Assembly: GCF_900215375.1 (NCBI RefSeq)
Contig: NZ_OBEF01000005.1
Coordinates: 1 to 64,000 of the forward strand
Direction of reading: 5' to 3'
Source of the DNA: Enterobacter sp. CC120223-11
GTDB taxonomy: Bacteria; Pseudomonadota; Gammaproteobacteria; Enterobacterales; Enterobacteriaceae
DNA: 64,000 nucleotides
Shown: piece after piece, positions 1-12,254 of the stretch
Layout: every line of letters begins with the position of its first letter
How positions within the stretch are numbered: the first letter of the stretch is position 1
Notes under the pieces: model-generated
Database searches by the model: none
The model's input: only the letters and a program-made list of their open reading frames with translations
What the model was told of the DNA's origin: nothing
Position numbers and translations under genes: made by a program

Positions 1-130
1 CTCTCCATGAGGGAGAGGTAACCGACCAGAGCCGCTTTTGAATTTCCCCCTCTCCATGAGGGAGAGGGAACCGACCGGAGCCGCTTTTGAATTTCCCCCT
101 CTCCATGAGGAAGAGGGTCGGGGAGAGGGG
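1..130. repeat. 49-bp tandem repeat with GGGAGAGGG palindromes
   Basis: The core CTCTCCATGAGG(G/A)AGAGG starts at 1, 50 and 99, so the unit is exactly 49 bp and is present about two and a half times. Each copy is a small palindrome joined by a conserved spacer containing CCGACC and GCCGCTTTTGAATTT. The last copy runs into GTCGGGGAGAGGGG. It lies just downstream of yhjJ. The same palindrome family recurs near 35.55, 37.85 and 52.74 kb. The left edge of the window cuts the array, so the copy number is a minimum. Confidence 0.85.
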
Positions 131-150
131 GGAAAAGCGCGCACCGTGCT

Positions 151-1638
151 TTACTGCCCCGGCGGAATATCCGTCACGTCCTGACGATCGTCCGTCGCGG
201 CAGGAGCCGGAGCGGCGGCAGGCGCCATCAGCTTATCCCACGTCTCCTGCAATTCCTTCATACTGTACTCCGGCTCGCCTTTCGGCTGCTGAAGAACCAG
301 CGCCATATCCTGGGAGAGCTGCTGGCGAAGATCCTGATTCAGGCTTTCCACCGTCAGAGAGTTAAGGAACTCCTGGCGCAGTTTTTGATACTGCTCCGGC
401 GCGATATCCACCACCTGGTTCTGTAACGCACGCATACGCTGATTTATCAGCAAATTAGTGTCAGTACGGGCATAGGTTGCAAACAGCTTTTGCAGCTCCA
501 GATTCTTCTGGGCGATCAGCGCATCAAACTCTTCTTTCGTCAGCCCTTCTTCGCGCACTGTTGCCAGCTCTTTCGCCACCAGGCCGAGGTTGCGGTTCAG
601 CTTGTCATTCGGGGAATCGACATTTATTGCACACTGCGCGCGCAGATAGAGCACGCGGCAATCAAAACCGATGCCGATATCTTTGGCGTTGCTTTTGCTC
701 AGGTTCTGCTGCACGCGCCAGAACAGCGCCTCACGGGCGAGGTCAGCACGCCAGTAGCGTTGCAGCGCAGCGGATTCACGAATCGGGGCCCAGGGGGAGT
801 CCCACATGATCGCCAGTCTGTCCTGCTGCACCGCGTCGGTCATGATACTGACGGATTTCGTCGGCAACGGGGCCAGCGTCGGTAACGCCGCTGGCGTTTC
901 ACGCTTACCTTTCAGCTCACCGAAAATTTTATTGATTTGTTCACCCACGCCGCGGCTGTCAACGTTACCGACGATGATCAGCGTCATCGCATCCGGGGTG
1001 TACCATTTTTGATAGAAGCTTTTCAGCTGTTCCGCATCAACAGGCTGTTTAATGGGTTCGGACGGATCGTGCCCAAGCATGGCAGAGCCTTTGAGACGAT
1101 AGCGCCACCAGCCCTCTTTCGGATCCTGCGGCCAGGTGAGCACCATATCTTCACCGCCGAGCGCGTGAGACACCGCTTCCGGGGTGATATTGAGTTTGCC
1201 ACTGGCGTCAGAGAGCCAGGTCAGCGCCTCTTTCAGCAGATCGTTGCGGTTGTTCGGCAGGCTCAGGCTGAAAAGGGTGTAATCGTAAGAAACGATGGCT
1301 GGCGGCATCGGGTGCTGAGGGTCGATGCCCTGCTGCCACAATGAACGGGCCTGCATCGTCGGTAAACTACCGCTCTGGGACAGAGCAAGGCGTGGGATAA
1401 AATGGCTGTAGCCTGACTGCTGCGTCATTTCGTTAAGGGAACCATTGTTCACCTGTAACCGGATTTCAACCCTGTCGCTAGGGCGCTGAGGCGTGGCCAA
1501 CACCTGCCACTGAAAACCGTTCGCCAGTGTTCCCTGTTGCCATGCCGGGTCCGGCTGGAGCGCTTCTGCTTGCGCATAGCCCGCGGTTGCCATCATCAGC
1601 ATGCCGCCCGCTATGAGTCGAATTTTTGTGCCCTGCAT
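151..1638 (-). CDS. yhjJ: YhjJ, periplasmic M16-family peptidase-like protein
   Basis: This 495-residue protein is close in length to E. coli YhjJ (about 498). It starts with a signal peptide of roughly 24 residues (MQGTKIRLIAGGMLMMATAG, then YAQAEA), so it is probably periplasmic. The fold is that of insulinase/pitrilysin (M16) proteins, with the middle domain around residues 190-240 (IKQPVDAEQLKSFYQKWY). The zinc motif HxxEH that M16 enzymes need near the N-terminus is missing: the equivalent stretch reads GYSHFIPRLALSQSG. It is therefore probably not a working protease, as is also thought for E. coli YhjJ. The tail is alanine/proline rich. The ATG at 1638 follows an AGGGG ribosome site. 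Its role is unknown. Confidence 0.9.
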   Translation of the reverse strand: MQGTKIRLIAGGMLMMATAGYAQAEALQPDPAWQQGTLANGFQWQVLATPQRPSDRVEIRLQVNNGSLNEMTQQSGYSHFIPRLALSQSGSLPTMQARSLWQQGIDPQHPMPPAIVSYDYTLFSLSLPNNRNDLLKEALTWLSDASGKLNITPEAVSHALGGEDMVLTWPQDPKEGWWRYRLKGSAMLGHDPSEPIKQPVDAEQLKSFYQKWYTPDAMTLIIVGNVDSRGVGEQINKIFGELKGKRETPAALPTLAPLPTKSVSIMTDAVQQDRLAIMWDSPWAPIRESAALQRYWRADLAREALFWRVQQNLSKSNAKDIGIGFDCRVLYLRAQCAINVDSPNDKLNRNLGLVAKELATVREEGLTKEEFDALIAQKNLELQKLFATYARTDTNLLINQRMRALQNQVVDIAPEQYQKLRQEFLNSLTVESLNQDLRQQLSQDMALVLQQPKGEPEYSMKELQETWDKLMAPAAAPAPAATDDRQDVTDIPPGQ

Positions 1639-1772
1639 GTAAACCCCTGAATCAACAATCCTGGTAATGAAGACAACTCATGATCATTTTAATGAGTTAA
1701 ATACGTCGTTTAGACCGTGCAAAAGATGAAATGTCACACGGGCTACGAAAAATTTGGTCAATTATGCGCAGG

Positions 1773-1801
1773 AGCCCGCAGTCCATCAAGGGACTACGGG
1801 C
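1773..1801. other. Inverted repeat downstream of dctA
   Basis: An imperfect inverted repeat (GCCCGCAGTCC-ATCAAG-GGACTACGGGC) sits 25 bp past the dctA stop codon. On the minus strand it could slow transcription after dctA, but no T-run follows, so it is not a classic terminator. Function is inferred from position only. Confidence 0.4.
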
Positions 1802-1825
1802 AGATACGGGGGATAAGTTACGGGA

Positions 1826-3121
<1,296 letters not shown>

Positions 3122-3258
3122 TTAAAGATAAAACCACAGGCTGAGTAGGTCTTTTGTTCGCCTGCGGCCTTAAAGTAACATCCGCTAAACAATGCAGAAA
3201 CAAATCATGCATCTAATGTTAAAAAGTTTGAGCTGACTCGCGCAAGCGCGTAAATCAC

Positions 3259-5268
3259 CTATGCGCTTGCATCATCTGTCAGGAGAGTGGAGAGCCAGGT
3301 CTGTTCAAATACATCCGGCGCCACCGCGCGGGCAAACAGGAAGCCCTGGGCAATGTCCACGCCAGCCGACTTCAGCCATTCCAGCTGAGCCTGCGTTTCG
3401 ACGCCTTCCGCGACGATGCTGAGGTTCAGACTGCGCGCCAGCTGGATGATGGCAGACACCATGCTGGTGTCATCCGGCAATGACTCAACAAATATTTTGT
3501 CGATTTTGAGGATATCCACCGGCAACGATTTCATGTGCTGGAGCTGACGCAGCCCTGCATAGCCCATACCAAAATCATCCAGCGCAATCTCCACCCCGGC
3601 ATTGCGCAGCGGACGCAGAATGGCGACGGCGGCTTTCGGGTCGTCAATCCGCCGGCTTTCCGTCACTTCGAGCACCAGCGTGCCGGGAGCGATACGGTAG
3701 CGGTTCAGCAGTTCGAGCATGTCGGCCACCATATCGTGATGCAGCAGCTGCAGGGCCGAAAGGTTAACCGACAGTGGCATCATAATGCCGCGCCCCTGCC
3801 AGGCCGCGAGCTGGCGACAGGCTTCTTCCAGCACCCAGTAGCCAACGGTGATCATCAGACCGCAAGATTCAATCCGCTCAATCAAATCCGCAGGAAGCTC
3901 CCAGTTGCCGCCCGGCTGGCGAATACGTAGCAGCACTTCCGCACTGCACACTTTTCCGCTGGCGATATCAATCTGTGGCTGCAGCCAGACCGCAAACTGC
4001 TGATTGTCGAGAGCGGAAAGAATATCGCTCTCTTCGGTCAGCCGCTGCTGGGCTTTTTCCATCTGCTCAGGGTCGAAAAATTCAATCTGATTCTTGCCCT
4101 TGCGACGGGCAGTGAAGGCGGCGGAGACTGCCCGGCGATAAAGCTGCTCTGCGCTCAGGTCACCGTGGAACATGGCAATCCCGATGCTGGCGCTTGGGCG
4201 AAGCTGGATACCCTGAAGGGGCAGTCGCTCATTTATGATAGTGAGTACTTGCTGACCTAATGTGATGGCGTGCCACGGCTCTTTTACGCCGTGGGCCAGA
4301 ATCGCGAAGTCATAAGCGCTAACCTGTGCCAGCACCATCCGCGGCGAAATCACCGATTTGAGTTTTTCCGTTAGCGTCAGCAACAGCATCTCACGCTGGC
4401 TCTCCTGCAGCACGCCCGCGGTGTCCTGTAAGGTTTCACAGGCAACGATCATTAACGCTGTGGTTTTCTTATGCGCGACGGTCTGCTCAAGCAGCGCCAG
4501 CAAAAACGACTTGTTCGGCAGGAGTGAAACCGGGAAGTGCGTGGAGTGGCTGCTCAGCTCTTCGTGATGCCGCAGAATGATTTGCTGATTGCGATTATAG
4601 CTGCGTGCGAGCAAGCCCAGTTCGTCATCGTGATGCAGACGCGGCACCGTCAGCTGATGACCAACGCGTTCCTGCGGCGACAAGTCGTGCAGCTCGCGCG
4701 CCATGGCGCGCAATGGACGCACAATCAGCCGGTTAATACACCAGGTGATCGCCACGGTCAGCATTAAAACCAAAAGTAAGTAAGCGGTCACTAACGTCGC
4801 AAGTGAACTCATGACAAACTTATATGAACGCCAGGAGTCCGACTGCAGCACCAGGTAAGCCAGAGGCTGCGGGTTGGCCGGTCGCTCCAGCGAATAAAGG
4901 GGCAGCGAAATCTGCACCGGCAGCTCGAACAGACGAGTCGCCATCACCGGCACCGGCCGCTCCTCAATAAAGCGCATCCGCAGCGCCTGGAACTGATTCG
5001 GCAGCACCACGTCAGCGCGACTGACGATCCCGGCGGGATGAATCCGCCCCAGAATCATTTCTGCTTCGGGAATGTCCCCTTTCAGAATCGCGGCCGAGAG
5101 CGGCTCGCGCACGGCTCTGGCCACGCTTTCCAGCTGAGTGGCAGTGGCATAACGGTTTTGTTGCACAAAATGGAACATCAAAATGGAACAAAAGACCAAC
5201 ACGAACACCATGGTGACACCTGCCACCATGGCCATTTGTTTAATTGTGAGTGAGCGACTGACGCGCAA
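3259..5268 (-). CDS. pdeK: PdeK (YhjK), membrane c-di-GMP phosphodiesterase with degenerate GGDEF
   Basis: This 669-residue inner-membrane protein has a TM helix near residues 10-33, a periplasmic sensor part, a second TM near 150-175, a HAMP linker (about 176-230), a degenerate GGDEF domain and a C-terminal EAL domain. The GGDEF signature is replaced by SAYDF, so it should not make c-di-GMP. The EAL domain keeps the catalytic set: AEVLLR (an EVL variant), [38 protein letters not shown] and QGFLF, so phosphodiesterase activity is likely. The start is a TTG at 5268, preceded by [19 protein letters not shown] matches the E. coli N-terminus. It lies downstream of bcsC in the same direction, which fits a role in lowering c-di-GMP for cellulose synthesis. 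Confidence 0.93.
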   Translation of the reverse strand: MRVSRSLTIKQMAMVAGVTMVFVLVFCSILMFHFVQQNRYATATQLESVARAVREPLSAAILKGDIPEAEMILGRIHPAGIVSRADVVLPNQFQALRMRFIEERPVPVMATRLFELPVQISLPLYSLERPANPQPLAYLVLQSDSWRSYKFVMSSLATLVTAYLLLVLMLTVAITWCINRLIVRPLRAMARELHDLSPQERVGHQLTVPRLHHDDELGLLARSYNRNQQIILRHHEELSSHSTHFPVSLLPNKSFLLALLEQTVAHKKTTALMIVACETLQDTAGVLQESQREMLLLTLTEKLKSVISPRMVLAQVSAYDFAILAHGVKEPWHAITLGQQVLTIINERLPLQGIQLRPSASIGIAMFHGDLSAEQLYRRAVSAAFTARRKGKNQIEFFDPEQMEKAQQRLTEESDILSALDNQQFAVWLQPQIDIASGKVCSAEVLLRIRQPGGNWELPADLIERIESCGLMITVGYWVLEEACRQLAAWQGRGIMMPLSVNLSALQLLHHDMVADMLELLNRYRIAPGTLVLEVTESRRIDDPKAAVAILRPLRNAGVEIALDDFGMGYAGLRQLQHMKSLPVDILKIDKIFVESLPDDTSMVSAIIQLARSLNLSIVAEGVETQAQLEWLKSAGVDIAQGFLFARAVAPDVFEQTWLSTLLTDDASA

Positions 5269-5311
5269 AAGAACTCTCCCCAGAGTAAAACGCCCTCAGG
5301 CGCACCACGAT

Positions 5312-5343
5312 AACGCCGGGGTAGCATATTTGAACCCGGCGTT
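5312..5343. other. Perfect 9-bp inverted repeat between bcsC and pdeK
   Basis: The arms AACGCCGGG (5312-5320) and CCCGGCGTT (5335-5343) enclose a 14-nt loop. The repeat lies after the first bcsC stop and about 45 bp before the pdeK start, so it could be a weak terminator or attenuator separating the two. There is no strong T-run on either side. Confidence 0.5.
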
Positions 5344-5417
5344 ACGTGATTTTCGCCACATTATACGCTAAGAGATTGCGCATCGGGATGGCAGAAACGT
5401 ATTTCAGGTGAATCTGC

Positions 5418-8400
5418 TTACCAGTCCGCATAAGGAATTAGCGGCTGCGGTGGCAGATCCATATCGCCCTGCCAGCCCGCGGCGGAATAACGCACATACA
5501 GCAGCGCATGACTTGGGGTGTAATCCTTCGCCTGCTGAATATCTATTGCCGCACCGATAAACCAGTTTGAGGTCACGCGCCGCTCGATGAGCGCATGGGC
5601 CGTGTAGCCGATACCATTACTGCTGCTGCCTCCATCGACGGTATCACCGCCTTCAAAATTGGCGGGCAGCAGATTTTGCAGCGGGTAACGCGCCTGGTCG
5701 TTGGTTTTCGAATGCGACCAGGACACCGACCCGCCAAGCTCCCAGGACCAGTTTTCCGTGCGCTGACGCCAGTTCACCGGTACCGCAAACGACAGATACT
5801 GCTGCGGACTGTAATAGCCGCCCTGGCCCAGCGTATAGCCGCTGAGGTCTTTGTCGTAGTGCCAGATCATGTTGTTCAGGCCCACGGTGACCCGGCGGTC
5901 GTTTTCGTTGATGACTTTGTAGTAGTAGCCTGCCATCCAGCGAGCACGCCAGTTATCTTCCACGTTTTTGCCCGTCAGCGTGTCGGCGCTTAACGATGCC
6001 CAGACGCCATTGGCTTCGCCTTTGTCGTAGCTCAGGCTGACGCCGCCGCCGTTGGCGCGCACGCCGCCCCAGGTCGTGCCGGTGTTAGGGTCTTTCTGAC
6101 CGCCAAACGCCAGCAGCGAACTGGAGATCGGACGACGGTGGCCTTCCACCGTGTAGCCGAGGGAGCCGATGCTGTTGCTGTAGCTCAGACCGCCGACCAC
6201 GTCCACCACGTCGAAGCCCATCGGCGTGGTGCCGATGTCCATGTCCCAGGTATCGTTGCGCCACCCCACCGCAATACTTGCGCCCCTGTCGCTCTGGCTC
6301 TTGTCGCCGCTGTAACAGGTCAGCTCAGAACAAGTCCCCCACCTCGGCGAATAGCCACCGTCGCTATTGGTGGAGAAAGTCCCGGCGTTCATGTTGACGT
6401 AGTCGCTGCGGAAGAACATCCGCCCATCCGCCAGCGGGGCGTCCGCCTGAAGCATGGTGGTGTGTGCTTTGAGATCCGAATAACCGCCGGTACCGCTCGA
6501 GCCCCAATAATCGTGCTCCAGCGTGACGTTCACGTCCTGCTGGCGATAGAGATCGGCCGCATCGCTGCGCAAGCCGCGTTTGAGCCAGTCGTCTTTTGGA
6601 TCGTTGCGGGTCAGGCGGGTAAAACTGTCGTTGTCCTGCGGACGGGTCGGCGTAATGCCTGCCGCCACCATTGCATCTTTGTAGCCTTCCAGCGCCTGTT
6701 GCGGGGAGCCATTCTCGACCTGGAAACGCGAATTATCGCGCAGCACCAGCGCGCTCTCCATTGAGGCGGGCTGCGCTTTGGCCTGCGGCACAATGCTGCT
6801 AAAGATTTGCTGCGCTTTCGCGTTATCGCCGACGCTGGCATCCACCAGTGCGACACGGCGCTGGGTGTTAAGGGACGGAATCTCACCTGCGGCAGGCGCT
6901 TTGATCTGCGCCAGCTGTTCGCGGGCGGCGGCCTGGTTGCCGTCGGCAGCATACACTTCCGCAAGCCCCAGACGTGCGTCGTCGTTAGTGGCGTCTTTCG
7001 CCAGCACGGCGTTGTATTGTGCGATGGCGGTGGCGGTGTCGCCACGCTGCTGCGCCCAGTCCGCCTGCGTTAAATCGAAGCGCGTGGACGCTGGCTGCTG
7101 TTTTAGCAGCGCAATGGCCTGATCTTCATGGCCGTTGTCGCGCAGCAGGTTCGCTTTTTGCAGGATCTGATCGGCCTGTAAGCGGTCGGCCAGCTCCTGA
7201 ATATTGCTGTTCCACTGACTTTTCGGAAGCTGGTTGAGGTGCGACAGCGCCGCCATATCCTGTCCGTTACCGGAGAGGTACAGGCTGTAGGCGTATACCT
7301 GATCCGGATCGCCCGATTTTTTGCGGGCCAGATCCAGCATCAAATTGTCAGCTTCGCTGCGCTGCCCGGCGCTGGAGAGATCTTTTGCCAGGCGATACGT
7401 CACCCACACATCACCAGGGTTAAGCGCCAGCCTGCGACGCTGAATCTCAGCGGCCTGCGCCCACTGCCCCTGATTTTCCAGCGCTTCGGCCTGCTTCGAG
7501 AGCCTGTCGTTGGTCAGGCTGCGCTCAATGTCATCAATGCTTTTACGCTGGCTGGCAGAGAGCCCGTCGATAAATGCCGTCGCTTTTTCGGGCGACTCGG
7601 CACGGTAAATATTGGCGAGCCCACGAACGGCATTGCTGTTGCCGCGATCCAGACGCATCGCCTGCTGATAATAGCGCTCTGCCGCTGCGGTATCGTGACG
7701 CGCCATCGCCACATCGCCAAGCCCCAGCACCGCGTAACTGTTGCTGTTGTCCACGCGCTGCGCCTGCTGATAAAAGCGCTGAGCCTGATCGAGATTGTTA
7801 GTCTTGAGTGCCGCATCCCCTTTGCGAATCAGCGGCCAGACAATTTCCCAGGTCTGCGGCTGGCTGGCAGCCACTTTTACCGCTTCCGCCGCCTTCGCCT
7901 GCTGTTCAGCTTTGGCATGGAAAACGGGGTCGGCGAGCTGTTTTTGTTGCTCTGCCAGCTGCCCACGCGCTTCATCGGCCAGTTCACCCGTGGTAAAGAG
8001 CGTCAGGAAACGCTGGAGAGATTTTACGCTGCCGTCACTGACCGGCTGGTTCTTGATTTGATCGTACCAGATGTCCGCCGCGGTACCGCGTCCAGCGCTA
8101 GACTTTGCCATCTGCTGGAGCACCGCATAACCTTCATCGTTGCGGTTATCCCTGAACAGCATTTTGGCGAGCGTCGTCTGGAGCTGCACGTTGCCCGGCG
8201 ACGTTGCATTCAGGGCTTTGAGTTTGTTCACCGCTTCATTGTGGCGAGCCGGTAAACCCGCCACGGCCGTCCAGTACTCCACGGCGATGTCGCCGTCTGG
8301 CGGCGTGCCGTTGAACAACTTGTCATAGAGGGCAATCCCTTCCGGGATATGTCCGGTGGTCACCTGAAGACGTGCCTGCTGCAAGGCCTGACGGCCATCA

Positions 8401-8729
8401 CCGCTGGAGAGCTGCATTTCGCTTAGCGAGGTTTTATAGGCATCAGACTGCGGTGCCAGCGTCTTCAGGCGTTCAAGCTGCTTCTTCGCGCTGGCGGTAT
8501 CGCCCTGGCGCAGCGCATAGCGCATGCGAGCGGCAATCACCTGCGGGTCATCCGGTGCAATCAATTCCAGGCGATACAGCGACTGACGCACGAGATCGTC
8601 ACGCTTGGCGGACTCGCCCAGGCGCACTTGATCGAGCAGCTGTTGTTGTGCCGACGTTTCGGCATGCGCGAAGGGCATCAGCGCCATGCCGAGCGAGAGA
8701 CTGAGTAAACTTAATGAGAACTTACGCAT
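5418..8729 (-). CDS. bcsC: BcsC (type II locus), cellulose export TPR/porin protein, shortened TPR region
   Basis: BcsC carries the glucan chain through the periplasm and outer membrane. The protein has 1103 residues: signal peptide (about 1-23, ending AHA), a long array of TPR helices to about residue 740, then the C-terminal beta-barrel ending IPYADW. Compared with E. coli BcsC as I recall it (1157 residues), one stretch is different: between [10 protein letters not shown] and GDAALKTNN (residues about 268-305) E. coli has a TPR pair of about 83 residues, while here there are about 29 unrelated residues. That difference of 54 accounts for the whole length difference. The gene overlaps the end of bcsZ by 19 bp and is the last gene of the operon. 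The barrel is closely conserved ([26 protein letters not shown]). Confidence 0.95.
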   Translation of the reverse strand: MRKFSLSLLSLSLGMALMPFAHAETSAQQQLLDQVRLGESAKRDDLVRQSLYRLELIAPDDPQVIAARMRYALRQGDTASAKKQLERLKTLAPQSDAYKTSLSEMQLSSGDGRQALQQARLQVTTGHIPEGIALYDKLFNGTPPDGDIAVEYWTAVAGLPARHNEAVNKLKALNATSPGNVQLQTTLAKMLFRDNRNDEGYAVLQQMAKSSAGRGTAADIWYDQIKNQPVSDGSVKSLQRFLTLFTTGELADEARGQLAEQQKQLADPVFHAKAEQQAKAAEAVKVAASQPQTWEIVWPLIRKGDAALKTNNLDQAQRFYQQAQRVDNSNSYAVLGLGDVAMARHDTAAAERYYQQAMRLDRGNSNAVRGLANIYRAESPEKATAFIDGLSASQRKSIDDIERSLTNDRLSKQAEALENQGQWAQAAEIQRRRLALNPGDVWVTYRLAKDLSSAGQRSEADNLMLDLARKKSGDPDQVYAYSLYLSGNGQDMAALSHLNQLPKSQWNSNIQELADRLQADQILQKANLLRDNGHEDQAIALLKQQPASTRFDLTQADWAQQRGDTATAIAQYNAVLAKDATNDDARLGLAEVYAADGNQAAAREQLAQIKAPAAGEIPSLNTQRRVALVDASVGDNAKAQQIFSSIVPQAKAQPASMESALVLRDNSRFQVENGSPQQALEGYKDAMVAAGITPTRPQDNDSFTRLTRNDPKDDWLKRGLRSDAADLYRQQDVNVTLEHDYWGSSGTGGYSDLKAHTTMLQADAPLADGRMFFRSDYVNMNAGTFSTNSDGGYSPRWGTCSELTCYSGDKSQSDRGASIAVGWRNDTWDMDIGTTPMGFDVVDVVGGLSYSNSIGSLGYTVEGHRRPISSSLLAFGGQKDPNTGTTWGGVRANGGGVSLSYDKGEANGVWASLSADTLTGKNVEDNWRARWMAGYYYKVINENDRRVTVGLNNMIWHYDKDLSGYTLGQGGYYSPQQYLSFAVPVNWRQRTENWSWELGGSVSWSHSKTNDQARYPLQNLLPANFEGGDTVDGGSSSNGIGYTAHALIERRVTSNWFIGAAIDIQQAKDYTPSHALLYVRYSAAGWQGDMDLPPQPLIPYADW

Positions 8730-9817
8730 TCCTGGCCCCAGTCAGGTAGAAGTTCACCGCGCGCGGTGAAACGGAAACGATGCTGATCCCATCCTTGCCC
8801 GAACAGGGTCAAAACATAGCTGTAATAGGCGTCATTGCCGGGGAATTGATCGGCGACGCGCTGGCGCTGTACCGCCTGCGCGTCACGATTTTGCAGAAAC
8901 GGCAGCAGCGAGGCCGAGAAGCCTACCGGGCCGTCACCCTCCACCTTCCCGGTGGCAATATCGATTTTTTCAGGCGCTATCCCCGCCTTTGTTGTTTGCG
9001 CCGCCATCGGCCTGAACTTCGCCAGCAGCCGCGCCTTGTGCGGATCGGCATCGTTAAGCATGCCAGCCCACAAATAAACGCGGATGGCGTCGTAGCTGCC
9101 GATAAACGTTTTATCCTGCTTCAGCTGCCAGCCTTTTTTCTTATCAAAGCGCACCCAGTTGGGTGAATAACCTTTCGGCGCGGTTTCCAGCAGCAGGCGC
9201 AAATTGGTGGCCTGCAGCGCATTCCACGGCGCGCCGAAGCGCACGAAATAGCTCGCCAGCTGCGGCGGGAGATAGCTCGGATTAAAGCGCCAGCCCTTGT
9301 CATCGACAAAACCGACTTTACCCGGCAGCAGCATCGAGCCCAGGCCCGGCACCTTCACCACTTCTTCGCTGACGATACGCGACAGCAGCGCTTTGCCGAC
9401 TTCAGTGTAGCGCGGAATATTCCACAGCCGCCCCGCCTCCAGCAGCGACCAGGCAATCCATACGTCGGCGTCTGAGGCGGAGTTACTGTCAATAACGGCC
9501 CAGCTATCACCCTCTTTTTTACCCCACAGCCAGCCGGGCAAATGCGCTTTCAAATCGCCCTCTGCCAGGTTGTTCTGCGTCCAGTCGAGCAGAGACGCAA
9601 AGGCTTCACGGTCGTTTGCGGCCAGCGCGAAGAACAGCGCGTAGCTCTGCCCTTCGGAGGTGGTAATTTTGCGGGCATCGCTCGGGTCAATCACCCGGCC
9701 TTCTTTGCTGATGTAATCCTTTTTAAACTGCTGCCACGCGGGCCAGTCGCAGGCGGCAGAGGCCTGCAATGTGACCAGCGTGAGCAGCGCCAGGCAACCC
9801 CGGCGTAAGCCTTTCAT
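8711..9817 (-). CDS. bcsZ: BcsZ (type II locus), periplasmic endo-1,4-beta-glucanase, GH8
   Basis: BcsZ hydrolyses beta-1,4-glucan in the periplasm and is needed for normal cellulose production. At 368 residues it equals E. coli BcsZ. A signal peptide of about 21 residues ends at ASA. The GH8 catalytic pair can be seen: the general acid in [14 protein letters not shown] (glutamate near residue 55) and the aspartate of [10 protein letters not shown] (near 243). The start lies 6 bp after the bcsB stop and the end overlaps bcsC by 19 bp, so it is translated within the bcsRQABZC operon. A second, shorter GH8 copy is present at 19.5-20.5 kb. Confidence 0.96.
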   Translation of the reverse strand: MKGLRRGCLALLTLVTLQASAACDWPAWQQFKKDYISKEGRVIDPSDARKITTSEGQSYALFFALAANDREAFASLLDWTQNNLAEGDLKAHLPGWLWGKKEGDSWAVIDSNSASDADVWIAWSLLEAGRLWNIPRYTEVGKALLSRIVSEEVVKVPGLGSMLLPGKVGFVDDKGWRFNPSYLPPQLASYFVRFGAPWNALQATNLRLLLETAPKGYSPNWVRFDKKKGWQLKQDKTFIGSYDAIRVYLWAGMLNDADPHKARLLAKFRPMAAQTTKAGIAPEKIDIATGKVEGDGPVGFSASLLPFLQNRDAQAVQRQRVADQFPGNDAYYSYVLTLFGQGWDQHRFRFTARGELLPDWGQECVSSH

Positions 9818-9823
9818 CTTTTT

Positions 9824-12244
9824 TTACTCATCATCCGGATCCAGACGGCGGCGGCTCAGGATACGCAGCAGACGCCACAGCACCCACGCCAGCAGCACTA
9901 CGCTCAGGGCCGCAAGAATCGACAGCAGAATTGGGTGATTGGAGAGTGCAAACCACACGCGCTCGTACCACGGAAGATGACCCACGTAATAAACGTCACC
10001 TACACGCAGGCTGTTCACGCCGGACTCACGGATCACCGACACGGAGCCAAACATTGCCGCACGCTTGCCGCTGTCGTTCAGCGCCCCATTGAGTAACTCA
10101 AAACCGCGTTTGCTGTCGGCCATCAGGGCGATCACGCTGCGCTGATCGTGGTACGGCGACTGGAAACCGATAATTGCCGCCATCGGGCCTTTCGAACCAA
10201 CCGTGGCCTGGGCCATTGGCATGCGTTCGTTGTCATCCAGCTTCACGGAAGCCAGTTCGTTCTGGCGCGACGGGGTTTTCACCCAGCTTTGCGTGGCATT
10301 CACCAGCAGGTCAATGTGCTGATCGTCTTTCAGTTTGTCCGGAATGGCGCCAATGAGCATGATGTCCACGTCATGCTTTTGCATCTCGTTCGGATCGTCC
10401 GTCAGCTTCAGGTTCGCCCCTGTCAGGCCCACCTGCCCGCCGATGGTTGCCACGGTATCCAACAGCGTGCTGACCTGACCCTCAGTTGGCGTTTTCGGCA
10501 TCACGATAAGCGTATCGGAGAGGTCAGCCATACGGCTGAACGGGAAGCCTGCGTTGGCAAACGAACGCAGATCCGGCATCGCCAGGAAGTGATAATAGTT
10601 GGAGAAATCGATGGTTGATTCATCGCCAATCACCACGTTGTTTTTGATCGGCTGGAAGGTGATGCAGTTCTCAATGGTGCCACCCGGCATCGGGTTGGTG
10701 TACTGGAAGTCAAAACGCATCTGGTTGGTGGCACCCAGACGCAGCGCCGGAATCGACACCTCATTTTTGCCGTCAAGCAGCCCTTGCACAATCGGCAGGC
10801 GCAGCAGCAGGCCTTTACGCTCATCGCTACTGCTGAGGCTGTAGGACTGCAGGAACTGGTTGTTGAGGTTGATGTCCATCCGCGAGCTGTCTTTGATGGC
10901 CGGCTGGGTATAGCGATATTTCAGATCCATGTCGATGCCGTTGCTGCGCAGCAGATAGAGATCCGGCGGCAGGTTCAGCGACAGGTTAATCGAAGCAGGC
11001 TCCAGCCCAGTGGACTGTAACTGTTGCTCATAGGTTTTCAGTTCGCCAAAGGTCACAGGACGGTCGGTATGCACCCAGTTCGGCGCGTCGTAAGGCTTGC
11101 GTGCCAGCAGGGATTTCACTTCATCCACGGTGACGGTGTCGCCACGGAACAGGATATTACCGGCGGCAATGCCTTCCGCTGCCTGAAGCAGGTCTTTGTC
11201 ATCACGCCCGAAGACCACCAGCAGCTTCACATAAGGTTTTTCAGGATCGTTAATCATCTGAATCGTCGGCGCCTTCACCAGCGGATAATCACGCAGGAAG
11301 TCCGGACGCTTGTCGTTGGTCGCGAAGACAATGGCGTTCTTGCCTGGCAGCTGGTTGTACAGCACCGGGAAGGTCTGCCCGCGCCAGCCTGCTCGTGCGC
11401 CGAACCAGGAGGCAACAATGGCCGCGGCTTTTTGCTGAGTGCTGTCTGGCACGCTTGCAAAGACAATTGGCAGATTGAGCGGGCGATTGTCACGCGCGTC
11501 AAAGAACGGGATCGGGAAGTGGGACAAATCGTTCTTCACGTTCAGCTGCTGGAAGGTCAAATCCAGTGAAGTGTTGCGCGCCACGTCCAGCCACAGCGTA
11601 GTACTGGCCGGGTTTTCACACACGTCACGGTAGTGGCCGACAAACTCCAGACGCACGTTGTTCAGGTCGGTGATGTACAGCGGATCGACCGGCACCTGGG
11701 CCATCACTTTTTTGCCCAGTTGCTCTTTGGTGACCGGCAGTACGCCCATCAGCTCATCATTGAGATAGACCTTCAGCTGCGACTGCACTGGCAGCAGCGA
11801 CGGCGACGGCGTATAGACGAGGTTCAGCATCGCTTTCGACACCACTTCATCGCTGCGGGTACCGAACTGTACCGAACCGGTTGGGTTTGAGCCTCTCAGT
11901 ACCATGCTGCCCGGCGCGGGCGCAATCTGTGCAAAGCTGAGCTTAACGTCGCGCGAGGGAGAGCTTTCAACGATCGCAGGGGCGTTGGCGGCATTCGCAT
12001 CCACCGCCGCAGGATCGATCATCGTTGGATCGGCCGGACTCTGAGCCGCCACTGCCGGGACTGGCGCTGCGGGCGTCGTTGCGGTATCTCCTGCCGAAGC
12101 AGGTGCTGCATCCGCTGCCGTTGGCGCGCCCTGTGCGGGTGCTGCCGCAGGGGTGGCCGCCGTGGTTTCTGAGTAAGTTGTCACTGGGGCTAAAGCGCTC
12201 ATGCCCACAGCCGCTGCGCACATCCAGGAAAGTTTTCTTTTCAT
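9824..12244 (-). CDS. bcsB: BcsB (type II locus), periplasmic cellulose synthase subunit
   Basis: BcsB is the membrane-anchored periplasmic partner of BcsA; it guides the nascent glucan and its C-terminal helix completes the synthase. I start at the ATG at 12244 (MKRKLSWMCAAAVGMSALAP), giving 806 residues with a signal peptide; a longer open frame upstream lies inside bcsA. Residues about 25-95 are a proline/alanine/threonine-rich linker, then come the alternating carbohydrate-binding and flavodoxin-like domains (FPIPFFDARDNRPLNLPIVF; MPMAQATVG), and a C-terminal TM helix (HPILLSILAALSVVLLAWVL). The bcsA stop lies 10 bp upstream. Confidence 0.95.
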   Translation of the reverse strand: MKRKLSWMCAAAVGMSALAPVTTYSETTAATPAAAPAQGAPTAADAAPASAGDTATTPAAPVPAVAAQSPADPTMIDPAAVDANAANAPAIVESSPSRDVKLSFAQIAPAPGSMVLRGSNPTGSVQFGTRSDEVVSKAMLNLVYTPSPSLLPVQSQLKVYLNDELMGVLPVTKEQLGKKVMAQVPVDPLYITDLNNVRLEFVGHYRDVCENPASTTLWLDVARNTSLDLTFQQLNVKNDLSHFPIPFFDARDNRPLNLPIVFASVPDSTQQKAAAIVASWFGARAGWRGQTFPVLYNQLPGKNAIVFATNDKRPDFLRDYPLVKAPTIQMINDPEKPYVKLLVVFGRDDKDLLQAAEGIAAGNILFRGDTVTVDEVKSLLARKPYDAPNWVHTDRPVTFGELKTYEQQLQSTGLEPASINLSLNLPPDLYLLRSNGIDMDLKYRYTQPAIKDSSRMDINLNNQFLQSYSLSSSDERKGLLLRLPIVQGLLDGKNEVSIPALRLGATNQMRFDFQYTNPMPGGTIENCITFQPIKNNVVIGDESTIDFSNYYHFLAMPDLRSFANAGFPFSRMADLSDTLIVMPKTPTEGQVSTLLDTVATIGGQVGLTGANLKLTDDPNEMQKHDVDIMLIGAIPDKLKDDQHIDLLVNATQSWVKTPSRQNELASVKLDDNERMPMAQATVGSKGPMAAIIGFQSPYHDQRSVIALMADSKRGFELLNGALNDSGKRAAMFGSVSVIRESGVNSLRVGDVYYVGHLPWYERVWFALSNHPILLSILAALSVVLLAWVLWRLLRILSRRRLDPDDE

Positions 12245-12254
12245 CGTATAGTCA

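Noticed and set aside
1-130. The tandem repeat as a CRISPR array
   Set aside because: The units are contiguous and near-identical over their full 49 bp, with no variable spacers and no cas genes nearby.
7239-8255. A 338-codon plus-strand frame opposite the first bcsC
   Set aside because: Shadow of the TPR-coding region, basic and low in plausible motifs.
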